Of a DNA stretch of 58,258 bases, positions 22,166-31,165 are shown piece after piece. The stretch is from the IMG/VR virus record IMGVR_UViG_3300046413_000884, positions 1-58,258 of that record. One strand, written 5' to 3'. The DNA is from a virus. The notes under the pieces were generated by a model. The model worked only from the letters and a program-made list of their open reading frames with translations, was not told the DNA's origin and ran no database searches. Every line of letters starts with the position of its first letter. Positions within the stretch are counted from its first letter, which is position 1. Position numbers and translations under genes: made by a program.

Positions 22166-24589
22166 TTAAACGTTACCAACGACTTCTTCAAAACTTACTC
22201 CGGTGCGGGTAGCAACGAATGTAAGACCGATGAAGTTGATTGATCTTGCGGGTTTGACAAAGATGTCTGCTCTAAACTGATTAGAGTCAACAATGTCTGG
22301 AGTATTGTTAGTCTCATCGCAGATTACGACGAAATCGGTAACACCTCTCTTTGCCTTAACATCACGAAGGAATGGTTCGACAATATTGACGAAATTGGAT
22401 CTTGTAATAACATCGTTGAATTCAAAGAGTTGATCCTTTGCTGCTCTTTCGATTGAATCCTCAATGGTGAGGAATAGACGACGAACGTTGATTCTATCGA
22501 ATGCAGAAGCGAAGGAAAGTCCAGTCTTATCACCGAAGAGTTGAATTCCAGAACCGCCTTGGGCGACAATTGGGTTAATTCTCTTAGGATAGATTAGATC
22601 TCTCTGTGCTTGTGAAGGATTATAAGCAAGTTTCACTGCACCATTGATTGCTCCTCTTGAGGAACCAGCAGGTGAGAACCAGGAGAACTGGTTTATTGAA
22701 GTTCTTGCCATCAGACCAGCAACGTCAGCGTTACATGGGATGTAACGGAATTCATTGTTGAATCTATCGAAGGTGTACTTATATCCTGAGTCAAAGACTG
22801 CGTAGGAAGAAGAAGTCAGAGCATCAAAGAACTGAATAAGTTTGTCTGTCTGTGTATCAGAGTTAGATTCATTAACGAATCCAGAACTATGAGGAGAGAT
22901 ACAAGCGATACAATCCTTTCTGAGTTCAGCAATTTCAATCAGTTTGTTTGCTTTTGCCTGTGAATCAAAGACTGATGTTCCACCAGAAGGTCCATTGATT
23001 AAGAAGTCAATTGAATATTCAGCAGGATTCTTGAGGACTTCATAAGAATTTACAACATCTGCAAGTGTTACGGCAAATCCATCAGCAGCAGTGTAGTTTT
23101 TACCACCGGTAAGATTATATGTTTTTGCACCTTCAACGTTGAACGTTGTTCCTTGTGCAACTCCACCCCACGCTCCAGATGCTGCAGTGAATGCACCACC
23201 TGATCCAGAAGTAAGTCCACCAGAAACTCCAACTGGATGTGCTCCAGAGAAAACATATTCAGAAAGACGAGCAATGCTGTTTTTGTAGTATACTGCCTCA
23301 GTTGGTGAGATAGTGCCATCAGATGATTTGGTGAGGAAGGTAAACTTCTCAACAATATTTCCAGCAGTTCCGGTTACAGAACCAGTATCGTCAACTATAA
23401 CTACGTGAATCTCATCGTTTTTTGCACTTCTTTCAGAAGCATACTGTGAAGTGCCGGGTTTCTGTGCGATTGACTTCCAGGAAACTGTGGAGTTTGTAAG
23501 TCCCAGAGTCTGACTATTATACCAATCAGCAAGAGTGGCAGAAGTGTAAGTTGCTAGTCCAACAGCAGATGCATTTCTAACACGAAGTTCGTTAGTGCTA
23601 GTAGTAGTTGAAGATGATCTTGTAAATGTAAAGATCGCACCATCTCCAGCAGTACTGATACCGCTGATTGCCTGGTCAACAAATACTGTATCAACACCAA
23701 GACCTATAACTTTAGTTCCTGTGGGAACAGTTGAATTGCCACCAGTTACAGTAACAACGTCTCCGACTGCAATGTTTGAATCAATACCAGAAGCAGCAGA
23801 AGTTGTAGTGATGCCACTGATTGAAGCATCAAATGCTGCATCAATAACACCAACGGTTGTACCAATACCAGTATTAGTGGTCGTACTCGTTGTAGATGGA
23901 GCAATGAATGCTAACGAACCTCCTTCCTGATAACCAGCAGCACTAGAAGTTCCGTTAGCAGCAACTCTGTCTGTAACTTTAACCGAGATTTGGCCAAGAC
24001 CAACTTCTGTGATGATTCCTCTCAACATTCCGTCATATACGGAAGTGCTTCCAGAACCAGCATTTACTCTTCCAGCAATAGTCTGGGTAACACCCATTCC
24101 GACTGTAACACCAGTAGTAGTGATACCGGAGATAATTTGATCGGCAGCACCGTCAATGGTGCAGACCTTAAGTTTGTTTGCCCACTTTCCGGGGTTCTTT
24201 GCTGCATACTCCCAAGAGACGCCAACAGAACTATTATTATTTACATAATCCTCATAGGATTTGATTTTAACACTACTGGAACCGTCATTGTTGGCATTAT
24301 TGAGATGACTACCAGCAGACTCGTCAGATCTGAGAACTCTCAGAGTTCCACCATAAGAAAGATAGGAAGACGCACTCAACCAGTAGTCACACTGTGCGTC
24401 GGTTGTAATTGGCTTACCAAAGGTTCTAAGAAGATCTTGCTCTGTTTCAATCAGAATAGGAACATTAATAGGTCCTTTTTCAAATGGACCTGCAATTGCA
24501 CCAACTTGGTCATTTGCAGCATCCACTCTACCGATTGTTAAGTCAACTTCTCTTACCTTGACGCCGGGGGATACTAGGTTAAGCGACAT
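22166..24589 (-). CDS. 18: contractile tail sheath gp18
   Basis: The protein is 807 residues (T4 gp18: 659). Both ends are typical: MSLNLVSPGVKVREVDLTIG at the start and INFIGLTFVATRTGVSFEEV at the end. A central region (about residues 150-350) is rich in Gly, Ser, Thr and Val (GDVVTVTGGNSTVPTGTKVI) and is probably an inserted beta domain displayed on the sheath surface. It follows gp17 and a late-type promoter. The C-terminal half includes the conserved IPCNADVAGLMART segment. Confidence 0.95.
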   Translation of the reverse strand: MSLNLVSPGVKVREVDLTIGRVDAANDQVGAIAGPFEKGPINVPILIETEQDLLRTFGKPITTDAQCDYWLSASSYLSYGGTLRVLRSDESAGSHLNNANNDGSSSVKIKSYEDYVNNNSSVGVSWEYAAKNPGKWANKLKVCTIDGAADQIISGITTTGVTVGMGVTQTIAGRVNAGSGSTSVYDGMLRGIITEVGLGQISVKVTDRVAANGTSSAAGYQEGGSLAFIAPSTTSTTTNTGIGTTVGVIDAAFDASISGITTTSAASGIDSNIAVGDVVTVTGGNSTVPTGTKVIGLGVDTVFVDQAISGISTAGDGAIFTFTRSSSTTTSTNELRVRNASAVGLATYTSATLADWYNSQTLGLTNSTVSWKSIAQKPGTSQYASERSAKNDEIHVVIVDDTGSVTGTAGNIVEKFTFLTKSSDGTISPTEAVYYKNSIARLSEYVFSGAHPVGVSGGLTSGSGGAFTAASGAWGGVAQGTTFNVEGAKTYNLTGGKNYTAADGFAVTLADVVNSYEVLKNPAEYSIDFLINGPSGGTSVFDSQAKANKLIEIAELRKDCIACISPHSSGFVNESNSDTQTDKLIQFFDALTSSSYAVFDSGYKYTFDRFNNEFRYIPCNADVAGLMARTSINQFSWFSPAGSSRGAINGAVKLAYNPSQAQRDLIYPKRINPIVAQGGSGIQLFGDKTGLSFASAFDRINVRRLFLTIEDSIERAAKDQLFEFNDVITRSNFVNIVEPFLRDVKAKRGVTDFVVICDETNNTPDIVDSNQFRADIFVKPARSINFIGLTFVATRTGVSFEEVVGNV

Positions 24590-24626
24590 GTCTTTTCCTC
24601 GACCGAAGATTCATTTTTACTAAAAC

Positions 24627-24633
24627 TATTTAG
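24627..24633 (-). promoter_or_regulatory. late-type -10 box upstream of gp18
   Basis: CTAAATA on the minus strand lies about 40 bases before the gp18 ATG, in the gap after the small zinc protein. Confidence 0.55.
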
Positions 24634-24672
24634 AATTTTGAACTCGTAGAGTGGGAAAACTGTGCATGAACA

Positions 24673-24900
24673 TTACCAATCCGGGTATATATCTTTAACC
24701 CTATTTTTTTCTTTTCTGGATTTAGTTACTCTTTTCTTTGTACACTCCTTACACTCATAAGAATATGATGATGGGAACATACCTCTATTCTTTCTAATGA
24801 GGTAAAATCCATCAATTAAATCTTTAGTGACACCACAAGTTCTACATTTTCTTTCTTTGAACAGTAGATGTTCTAATCCAAACTGCTCATCAAAGTCCAT
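24673..24900 (-). CDS. small zinc-finger-like protein after terminase
   Basis: From the ATG at 24900 (TAATG overlap with the gp17 stop) the protein has 75 residues. Two CxxC pairs, CRTCG and CKECTKKR, are about 30 residues apart and suggest one zinc site; the tail is basic (TKSRKEKNR). A DNA-binding or HNH/endonuclease VII-like relation is possible, but no catalytic His is obvious. Position implies a packaging or late role. Confidence 0.65.
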   Translation of the reverse strand: MDFDEQFGLEHLLFKERKCRTCGVTKDLIDGFYLIRKNRGMFPSSYSYECKECTKKRVTKSRKEKNRVKDIYPDW

Positions 24901-26546
24901 TAATGGTATTCCCACATATAAGATCTATCACCATACTCATCAGTGCTCCACCTATCCCCATCAGCATCTACAAAACTAGTCTCTTCTAATCCATCTGACA
25001 TAAAACCAAATGGTGCCATGTCTTGTTCAATCTGATTCTTCTGTTCTTCATACAGTCTCTTACGAACATCCTGGTCAGTCAGTTCTTTAAAGTAATCCTG
25101 TTGGACCAACCATGCATAGATTACTAGACACATTGCAAGGTCATCATTACAACCTTCTTCTGCCTCAAAGGAGTTACGCTTTTGAATAAAGGTAGTCAGT
25201 TCAGATATAATCTCATAATCATTGAAGATTACCTTATCTTCTTCGATCATTGTCTTCAGGTTGAGTGACCCAACCTGTTTCACAGTCTTACTCATCTTGA
25301 CACCAAGTTGTGTCTTTTTACCAGAGAATCCCTGTCCTACAATTTGACCTGCTCTACCACGCATTGAGCACATTAGTAGATTTTGATACTCAAGATCATA
25401 GTTTAAAATTGAAGCAACTTGGTCTCCAACGTCATTTACTTCACAAAGAACAAATGAATTGTTATAATTTCTTACTACTTCGTATATAATATTAGGGAAT
25501 AGCATCGGTTTTATATCATTATTCCGATACTTTGCTACTACCTTATGTGGGAATTCAGTAATATCTACAACAATAAAAGCAGAATAATCTAAACTGACTC
25601 CTCGTGCAACGTCAACAGTGCAGACATAATCTCTGCCCTCTCTGGGTTTTTCATAGATATCCAATCCAGCATTTCTGGTCATTGGATTATCATAAACTAA
25701 ACTTCTTAATTTACTTGGTGCAATCAGAGTATCAACAGATCCAAGGAATTCACACTCAAACTCGATCTTGAATTGCTGTTCTGATGTGTTAGCAATTGTT
25801 TGTTCTTTCCAGACATCATCTCTACCTGGAACTTCTGACCAATGAACATCTGTCGGTACATAATCATTCTTTTGTTTCTCTGCATCATGCCATAGACGGT
25901 AGAAATGATTCATACCATGTGGCGTAGATACAATAATTACTTTGGTACTTTTACCAGAAGTAATAGTAGGATAAACCGAGGCAAAGAACGAGTCAGCAAT
26001 ATGATTTGGGACGAATGCGAACTCGTCGAGAAAGAGGATGTTGAACGACATACCTCGGACAGCACTTGCAGACGTAGATGCTGCCAGTATCTTACTCCCA
26101 TTTTCTAACTCCAACGAACCCTTGTTCCATGCAATAATACCCTGTTGCATCCACTTAGGCAAGTTCTCGTATGCAGTTTGTAATCTTCCAAGAAGATCTC
26201 TTGCAGTTGCTGCTTTGTTTGCTAGGATACCTATATTAACACTATCATTGAATACTGCATAATGCAAAAGGTATGATACAGACGTAGTAGATTTACCAGT
26301 CTGACGTGGCATCTTACAAATATTAAATCTATTCTCATGGAAGTTAGAAATTAACTTCTCTTGAAAGTCGTATGGTTTGAAAGGAACAAGACCTTCATCC
26401 AGACTCACAATCTTTACATAATTTCGTGCAAAGTAAACCGGATCTTGCTTACACTTAATAAATTCAGCAATCTGTTCTTGTGTAAATTCAATTGGGGTAT
26501 TTGCCTTTTTAAGGTTAGGATTCCCCAAATAGATATTTTCAGCCAT
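24900..26546 (-). CDS. 17: terminase large subunit gp17
   Basis: The protein is 548 residues (T4 gp17: 610). The ATPase part has Walker A PRQTGKST (80-87) and Walker B ILFLDEFAF (170-178). The nuclease part has CTVDVARGVSLDYSAF with Asp312, and a late CNDDLAMC motif. It cuts concatemeric DNA and pumps it through the portal. T4 gp17 has a longer N-terminus. It is followed at once by the zinc protein. Confidence 0.96.
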   Translation of the reverse strand: MAENIYLGNPNLKKANTPIEFTQEQIAEFIKCKQDPVYFARNYVKIVSLDEGLVPFKPYDFQEKLISNFHENRFNICKMPRQTGKSTTSVSYLLHYAVFNDSVNIGILANKAATARDLLGRLQTAYENLPKWMQQGIIAWNKGSLELENGSKILAASTSASAVRGMSFNILFLDEFAFVPNHIADSFFASVYPTITSGKSTKVIIVSTPHGMNHFYRLWHDAEKQKNDYVPTDVHWSEVPGRDDVWKEQTIANTSEQQFKIEFECEFLGSVDTLIAPSKLRSLVYDNPMTRNAGLDIYEKPREGRDYVCTVDVARGVSLDYSAFIVVDITEFPHKVVAKYRNNDIKPMLFPNIIYEVVRNYNNSFVLCEVNDVGDQVASILNYDLEYQNLLMCSMRGRAGQIVGQGFSGKKTQLGVKMSKTVKQVGSLNLKTMIEEDKVIFNDYEIISELTTFIQKRNSFEAEEGCNDDLAMCLVIYAWLVQQDYFKELTDQDVRKRLYEEQKNQIEQDMAPFGFMSDGLEETSFVDADGDRWSTDEYGDRSYMWEYH

Positions 26547-26549
26547 GAT

Positions 26550-26723
26550 TTAAATATTTCCTATAGATGCTCTAATCTCTTGTGTTTTTAAGTATAATTT
26601 TGCGTAGCACTTTGCTACTGTTTTTAAATTTTCCACCCCTTCCAGTGCATCAATCTCTCTTGCAATCTTGATATACTCAAAACCTTTATTCAAATTTGTA
26701 ATTTCAATATCATCTGGGTTCAT
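26550..26723 (-). CDS. small unknown protein upstream of terminase
   Basis: From the ATG at 26723 the protein has 57 residues; GGAGG sits at ideal distance and decides this start over the ATG at 26750. It is helical: MNPDDIEITNLNKGFEYIKI. It overlaps the end of the 175-residue gene by 14 bases and ends three bases before gp17. It may be a packaging accessory. Confidence 0.65.
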   Translation of the reverse strand: MNPDDIEITNLNKGFEYIKIAREIDALEGVENLKTVAKCYAKLYLKTQEIRASIGNI

Positions 26724-27237
26724 TTGCGTCTCCTCCTGCAGTTCCTGCAAACATGAATGGTAAAGTTGGTTCTTTCTTCGATGGGTTGTAGTATAGTACG
26801 ATTGGTCCAGGATATATTTTATTAAGTTCCTGGCGTACTTCTTCTCTGGTAGGTCTGGAGAATTTGTTAAAGAACATTTGAACTTTTAGTGTTCTTCCTC
26901 TCCAGTTAAAGATAATAGTATATGTCCTTCCTCTTTCCTGTAATCTAAGATACGATTCTGCTAATTCACTCCTCCAGTTAAATTCTTCATAAGTTGATTT
27001 TCCTGGAACTACAACTGACTTACTGAAATTTCTTATCGTAAACATGTCCCACATCTTGGGACCATAACTACACTCTTCCTTATATTCTTTCTTACCACAA
27101 AGTTCACAGAATCTTTCTTCCCCTAGTCCTGAGGTGGATCTAGAAGCGTCACTCCCATTATCATTACTAGCATTGCTGCTATCATCGTTGTCACGAACAC
27201 TATCATTATTTTTGTTAGATCTTGTGGGTTCTGGCAT
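26710..27237 (-). CDS. unknown protein between gp16 and gp17
   Basis: The protein is 175 residues. The first 36 are low-complexity Asn/Asp/Ser (SNASNDNGSDASRSTSG). They are followed by a CELCGKKEYKEEC cysteine cluster, then an ordered region (YTIIFNWRGRTLKVQMFFNK) with mixed strand and helix. The start abuts the gp16 stop. A late packaging or neck function is inferred from position; no family is recognised. Confidence 0.7.
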   Translation of the reverse strand: MPEPTRSNKNNDSVRDNDDSSNASNDNGSDASRSTSGLGEERFCELCGKKEYKEECSYGPKMWDMFTIRNFSKSVVVPGKSTYEEFNWRSELAESYLRLQERGRTYTIIFNWRGRTLKVQMFFNKFSRPTREEVRQELNKIYPGPIVLYYNPSKKEPTLPFMFAGTAGGDANEPR

Positions 27238-27653
27238 TACTCTTTCTTGAATCCGTCCTTGAGAAGTTTCTGAAGTTCAGCAGTTGAACCAACAAATAAT
27301 GCATTGTTTACAGTTGTTGGTGAAGAAGACTTCTCCTCTTTATTTAGATCTCTCATCTTCTGTTGAAGATCAAGTAACTTATCAGACACATCACCAACAC
27401 TCTTAATGAGTTGTCCAACAACTTCATATGATCTAGGTTGTTGCCCCTCCTGTGCTAATTCGAGAATACCGTTGATTGCTTCCTGTCCTTTTTCAATCAA
27501 AGAATACAGGTTACCACGAGTATACTCATAATCTTTTACATGATCCTCTTGAGCACTAATTTTTTTAAGTTCTTTTTTAGTTTCCTTTACAATCTCTCCC
27601 GCTTGAACTTCAACGTCCAGGGTATCATTTATGCTGTCAAATTGATCACTCAT
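27237..27653 (-). CDS. 16: terminase small subunit gp16
   Basis: The protein is 138 residues (T4 gp16: 164). It is mainly helical with coiled-coil potential: DYEYTRGNLYSLIEKGQEAI, then RSYEVVGQLIKSVGDVSDKL, and the C-terminal NNALFVGSTAELQKLLKDGF that parallels the ATVFMGSPTELM end of T4 gp16. It recognises phage DNA and stimulates gp17. It overlaps gp15 by four bases. Confidence 0.85.
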   Translation of the reverse strand: MSDQFDSINDTLDVEVQAGEIVKETKKELKKISAQEDHVKDYEYTRGNLYSLIEKGQEAINGILELAQEGQQPRSYEVVGQLIKSVGDVSDKLLDLQQKMRDLNKEEKSSSPTTVNNALFVGSTAELQKLLKDGFKKE

Positions 27654-28702
27654 ACATCTGTACCTTTAGTTGGACTATAAGTTCTACCGTCACCAAAATC
27701 AAATCGTTCTTCACTGAATCCGAAGTCATCACCAGGTTCTACCAGATCATCATCTGTCTGAGTAACTGCATCAATTGATACTCCAGAAATGTGACTGTCT
27801 GCCTGAGTTCCATCAACTCCTCTGTATACTAGGAGTGTTTCGTTACTGATTTCTCTAATCTGTATTAATTCCTTACCTATGTAGATGTATCCATCTACAA
27901 TGAGACTTGATGCATTAGTAACTAAGAACTTGGTCTGTTCCGCAGTAATATCTTCGGCAAGGGTAGTTGCATTATCATCATTATAATCCTTGAGTGCTCT
28001 AGGTGTAGCAACATACCTGAGTTCTCTTTTTGCAGTCTTGGTATTTGTGCTTGTGTTATAATCAACCTGAACTTTTTTGATAAGTCCTTCACTGTTATCA
28101 GCAATAGCACCAAACAGATATGTCTTTGCTGTAAATTGTAGTTGATGAATGATAACTCTTTTTTCCTCATATCCAGAGGTGTAATTATCTTCAAAGTTGA
28201 TATTTTCTAGAACCAGTGGCACATCTCTCTTTTCGCCAATTGATTCTACTAGGTCAACTGTTACATTAAATGCTGGTTGGAATAATGGAAGAATCTGTTC
28301 AATAATTTGCATCGCATCTTCATTATATTGAGTCAAGATTGACAAACTAAATCCCAGATTATATGGGACCGGCATATAGACTTTCTTTGCTAACTTAGTG
28401 CCGTCCTTAGTAAATGTCTTAAAGGTCTGCATTGTAGAAACCTTTCTACTAGAATCATACTGAATACCAGTCATTTCAAATGCCAACCTAGGGATAGTTA
28501 TCGATACTCTTCTCCTTGGGTCAGGTTTCTGCTCTAGTCTTGCAATGAACTTCTCAGCAGGACCATATGCAATGGGAACCTTTACAGTCGAAAAATTAGA
28601 TCCATCCTGCTTGGTATGCCGGATTTCAATGCTGTTGAAGAGAGTGCCGAAAGATATAATAGTCTTTCGTATAATCTCATGATAATGATATGTTCCTAAC
28701 AT
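27650..28702 (-). CDS. 15: tail sheath stabiliser / neck connector gp15
   Basis: The protein is 350 residues (T4 gp15: 272). The start MLGTYHYHEIIRKTIISFGT and RPRRRV-type segment VSITIPRLAFEMTGIQYDSS match T4-like gp15, the hexamer that caps the finished tail and joins the head. A C-terminal extension (after about 250) contains a strand-rich repeat ending RTYSPTKGTDV. It follows a late-type promoter. Confidence 0.93.
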   Translation of the reverse strand: MLGTYHYHEIIRKTIISFGTLFNSIEIRHTKQDGSNFSTVKVPIAYGPAEKFIARLEQKPDPRRRVSITIPRLAFEMTGIQYDSSRKVSTMQTFKTFTKDGTKLAKKVYMPVPYNLGFSLSILTQYNEDAMQIIEQILPLFQPAFNVTVDLVESIGEKRDVPLVLENINFEDNYTSGYEEKRVIIHQLQFTAKTYLFGAIADNSEGLIKKVQVDYNTSTNTKTAKRELRYVATPRALKDYNDDNATTLAEDITAEQTKFLVTNASSLIVDGYIYIGKELIQIREISNETLLVYRGVDGTQADSHISGVSIDAVTQTDDDLVEPGDDFGFSEERFDFGDGRTYSPTKGTDV

Positions 28703-28727
28703 GACACCATGGTTTGCATATAGTAAC

Positions 28728-28734
28728 TATTTAG
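28728..28734 (-). promoter_or_regulatory. late-type -10 box upstream of gp15
   Basis: CTAAATA on the minus strand overlaps the end of gp14 and lies 25 bases before the gp15 ATG. Confidence 0.5.
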
Positions 28735-30152
28735 ATCTCTCCAAACGGGTTTCTCTCGGTAAAATCAAGAATAGTATCTGCTTCTGATTCTATTTCAATA
28801 TTATCAGCAAATTCATCAAACTCATCCTGATCTGAAATTGCTTCAATTCTTCTAGCAGCATCAGATCCAAGTTGAGTAGTTCCAATACCTACAACAATTT
28901 CTCCAAGTGCAAAATTACTGGATGCATTAGTGATCTGTAATACATTAGTATCGGCATCCCATTTGTGGACATACGCTGTGGTGCCCGTAGAAACGCCTCT
29001 AACGAGTTCTCCCGAGAAGTAGTTGTCCGAGGTAATTCCAGTCGCTGGAACCGCTATGATGACGTTTGGTGTTAGCGTATAACCTGCACCAGCATTGGTA
29101 TATCGAATAGCACTAACTCTTTCATCAGCATCAATAATAACTACAGCGGAAGCATCAGTTCCACCTGAGGGTGCTGTTGTAATTGCAACTGTCGGTGTGA
29201 CTCCATATCCAACACCAGCAAATATAATGTTTGGAAGTCCAAGAGCACCTTCTGTTAGAACTGCTGTTGCAATACCACCAGTTCCATCATTATTCTGGGG
29301 ACGGATTGTAATTGTTGGTGGTGTTACATATCCAAGTCCTGGATTGGTGATTTGGATACTATCAATTGACTGACCTACCTGGCCAGTTCTTTGAGTCATA
29401 AGTGCAACAGCAGCAGCATTAATGCCACCACCAGGTGCAGTCTGAATGTCAATAATTGGTGGAACTGTATATCCTGTTCCATCATTAACAAGATCAACCC
29501 TACTTACAGCAAGATCGGTTGGACCACCACCAAGGTCTTTTGCAAGTCGAATGGTTGCTGTTGCCTGTTGTGCATCAAGACCAACCATTGTAAGTTTGGT
29601 AGTGAAGATAAAGTCGGATACTGCCTGATCAACCTCTTCGATTCCAGTATCAACCAGTTCATCAAGAGCAGCATCGAAGACTTCACAACTCAACTGATAA
29701 ACGAATAATTTATTCAGTTGATAGAATGGTTTCTTTGCTTCTACATATTTAATTTCAAAGATGGTATTATCAAGAGGTAGATAAATTAAATCACCTTCTG
29801 CTGGTCTTGATGATACTATAACATCTTCTCCTTGTAAGAATGGACTAGTGAAATCCTCATATCTTTCTTTTGAGATTATCAAAGTAATCTGGTCTGTTGA
29901 CTGAACACCAAACTTTGATAGAATATCTCCATTTCCTGCAAACCCTTCATAGTTTGCTAGGTACGCCTCCATTCTGAAAGAATCATCAAATTCAGTGGCA
30001 ATTGTCTCATTCAGAATTGCATCTTGACTCACCAACTTCCTTGGAAGATAGATAATATCTTGTCCGTATATTTTTAATTGTTCGTTAATGAGATCCTGGA
30101 CTAGTCTTTGTTCTCCTTGGGATCCTTGTAAAAAGTAAGAATTTAATGGCAT
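28731..30152 (-). CDS. 14: neck protein gp14, enlarged by GxGY repeats
   Basis: The protein is 473 residues, nearly twice T4 gp14 (256). The N-terminal part (QGSQGEQRLVQDLINEQLKI, YGQDIIYLPR) and C-terminal part (ADTILDFTERNPFGEI) are typical of gp14. Between about residues 210 and 430 four copies of a beta repeat appear: NDGTGYTVPPIIDI, NPGLGYVTPPTITI, GVGYGVTPTVAI, NAGAGYTLTPNVII. The repeats also occur in gp7, gp8 and the DUF4815 protein. gp14 forms part of the neck with gp13. Confidence 0.92.
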   Translation of the reverse strand: MPLNSYFLQGSQGEQRLVQDLINEQLKIYGQDIIYLPRKLVSQDAILNETIATEFDDSFRMEAYLANYEGFAGNGDILSKFGVQSTDQITLIISKERYEDFTSPFLQGEDVIVSSRPAEGDLIYLPLDNTIFEIKYVEAKKPFYQLNKLFVYQLSCEVFDAALDELVDTGIEEVDQAVSDFIFTTKLTMVGLDAQQATATIRLAKDLGGGPTDLAVSRVDLVNDGTGYTVPPIIDIQTAPGGGINAAAVALMTQRTGQVGQSIDSIQITNPGLGYVTPPTITIRPQNNDGTGGIATAVLTEGALGLPNIIFAGVGYGVTPTVAITTAPSGGTDASAVVIIDADERVSAIRYTNAGAGYTLTPNVIIAVPATGITSDNYFSGELVRGVSTGTTAYVHKWDADTNVLQITNASSNFALGEIVVGIGTTQLGSDAARRIEAISDQDEFDEFADNIEIESEADTILDFTERNPFGEI

Positions 30153-30158
30153 AACGCA

Positions 30159-30980
30159 TCAACCTATCAAATCGAAAGGTGGAGTTTCAAAAGTCTCTCT
30201 GAGTTCTTTTTCTAAAATTTCTAACTCTGCCATGGCATCATCATAAAGTTGCCTTCCATTTAATTGAACTCCACCTGGAAGTGCTACACCTTGGAATTTA
30301 ATTAGGTTCTGACCCCACTGTCTTTTGATTAATGAAGTAGTGTATTTCTTTAACCACCAGTCATTATAGACTGCTGCAGCATCAGAAGGATCAACCATTC
30401 TATAGCAATCTAATACAAGATAATTGTCATCATTAAATTCACGCCAATCAATATCTACATATAATCTACCATTCTTTCTATTGAATCTCAACTGAACATC
30501 TGGAGTGATAAGTCTACTTAAATCCTCAAGATACGTTTTCGTCATTGAGTAATTTAAGAGATCAAGTGCTCCATAGTAATACACGTCATTCAGGAACATT
30601 TGATATTTAATATTAAACAGACCATTAGATATGGTGCTGTTGTCCATCTTGAAAACTTTATTGATTCCAAGAACATGGTCTGGTAGTTGAAGAAAGTTTT
30701 GTCCTTCTTCCCAATTTACCGATGCAATACCAGAACCAGAAGAGTTAGTTCCTGTGGTAGTTGTAATACCACTCTTTAATGTTTCTCTTTCTGCTGTAGT
30801 AACCTTATGCTTTAAAAACACTCTCTGAATACCATCATAGTGGTAATCCTGAAAGTGTTGTATTGCATCATCTACCAAATCATCAATCTGATCATCATCT
30901 ACGTTAATTTCCAGAACCGGATATCCAAGTCTCCTAAGACAATAATCGATCAATTCTTGTCTGGTCGATGGTTTGCTCAT
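30159..30980 (-). CDS. 13: neck protein gp13
   Basis: The protein is 273 residues (T4 gp13: 309). It contains TRQELIDYCLRRLGYPVLEI, DDQIDDLVDDAIQHFQDYHY and NDVYYYGALDLLNY, the standard gp13 signature. With gp14 it seals the filled head and joins it to the tail. It overlaps the upstream coiled-coil gene by four bases. Confidence 0.95.
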   Translation of the reverse strand: MSKPSTRQELIDYCLRRLGYPVLEINVDDDQIDDLVDDAIQHFQDYHYDGIQRVFLKHKVTTAERETLKSGITTTTGTNSSGSGIASVNWEEGQNFLQLPDHVLGINKVFKMDNSTISNGLFNIKYQMFLNDVYYYGALDLLNYSMTKTYLEDLSRLITPDVQLRFNRKNGRLYVDIDWREFNDDNYLVLDCYRMVDPSDAAAVYNDWWLKKYTTSLIKRQWGQNLIKFQGVALPGGVQLNGRQLYDDAMAELEILEKELRETFETPPFDLIG

Positions 30981-31165
30981 TCTTCGATACCTGCTTCCTG
31001 ATATTTAACTTTGTTTTGCAATTCAAGATAGTCTTTTGTTAAAGATTCCAATTTTGCTTCTAAAAGAATATTCTGATTCATTAATGAAGAAATTTTAGAA
31101 TGATAATTCTTGATCAAAATATTCACGTCAACGTCACTATTCATAACTTTAGAAAGTTCCTCCAT
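30977..31165 (-). CDS. small coiled-coil protein upstream of gp13
   Basis: The protein is 62 residues with heptad-like spacing (SLMNQNILLEAKLESLTKDY) and overlaps both neighbours by a few bases. It is likely a short trimeric or dimeric coil, perhaps a fibre or neck accessory. No family is recognised. Confidence 0.65.
   Translation of the reverse strand: MEELSKVMNSDVDVNILIKNYHSKISSLMNQNILLEAKLESLTKDYLELQNKVKYQEAGIEE

Noticed and set aside
23990-24541. 183-residue plus-strand frame opposite gp18
   Set aside because: Mirror frame of a Gly/Ser/Thr-rich region with a high share of Ser, Ile and Cys; no signals.
22166-24589. Possible frameshift or fusion in gp18 because of its length
   Set aside because: The frame is continuous and both ends match sheath proteins; the extra length is better explained as an inserted domain.
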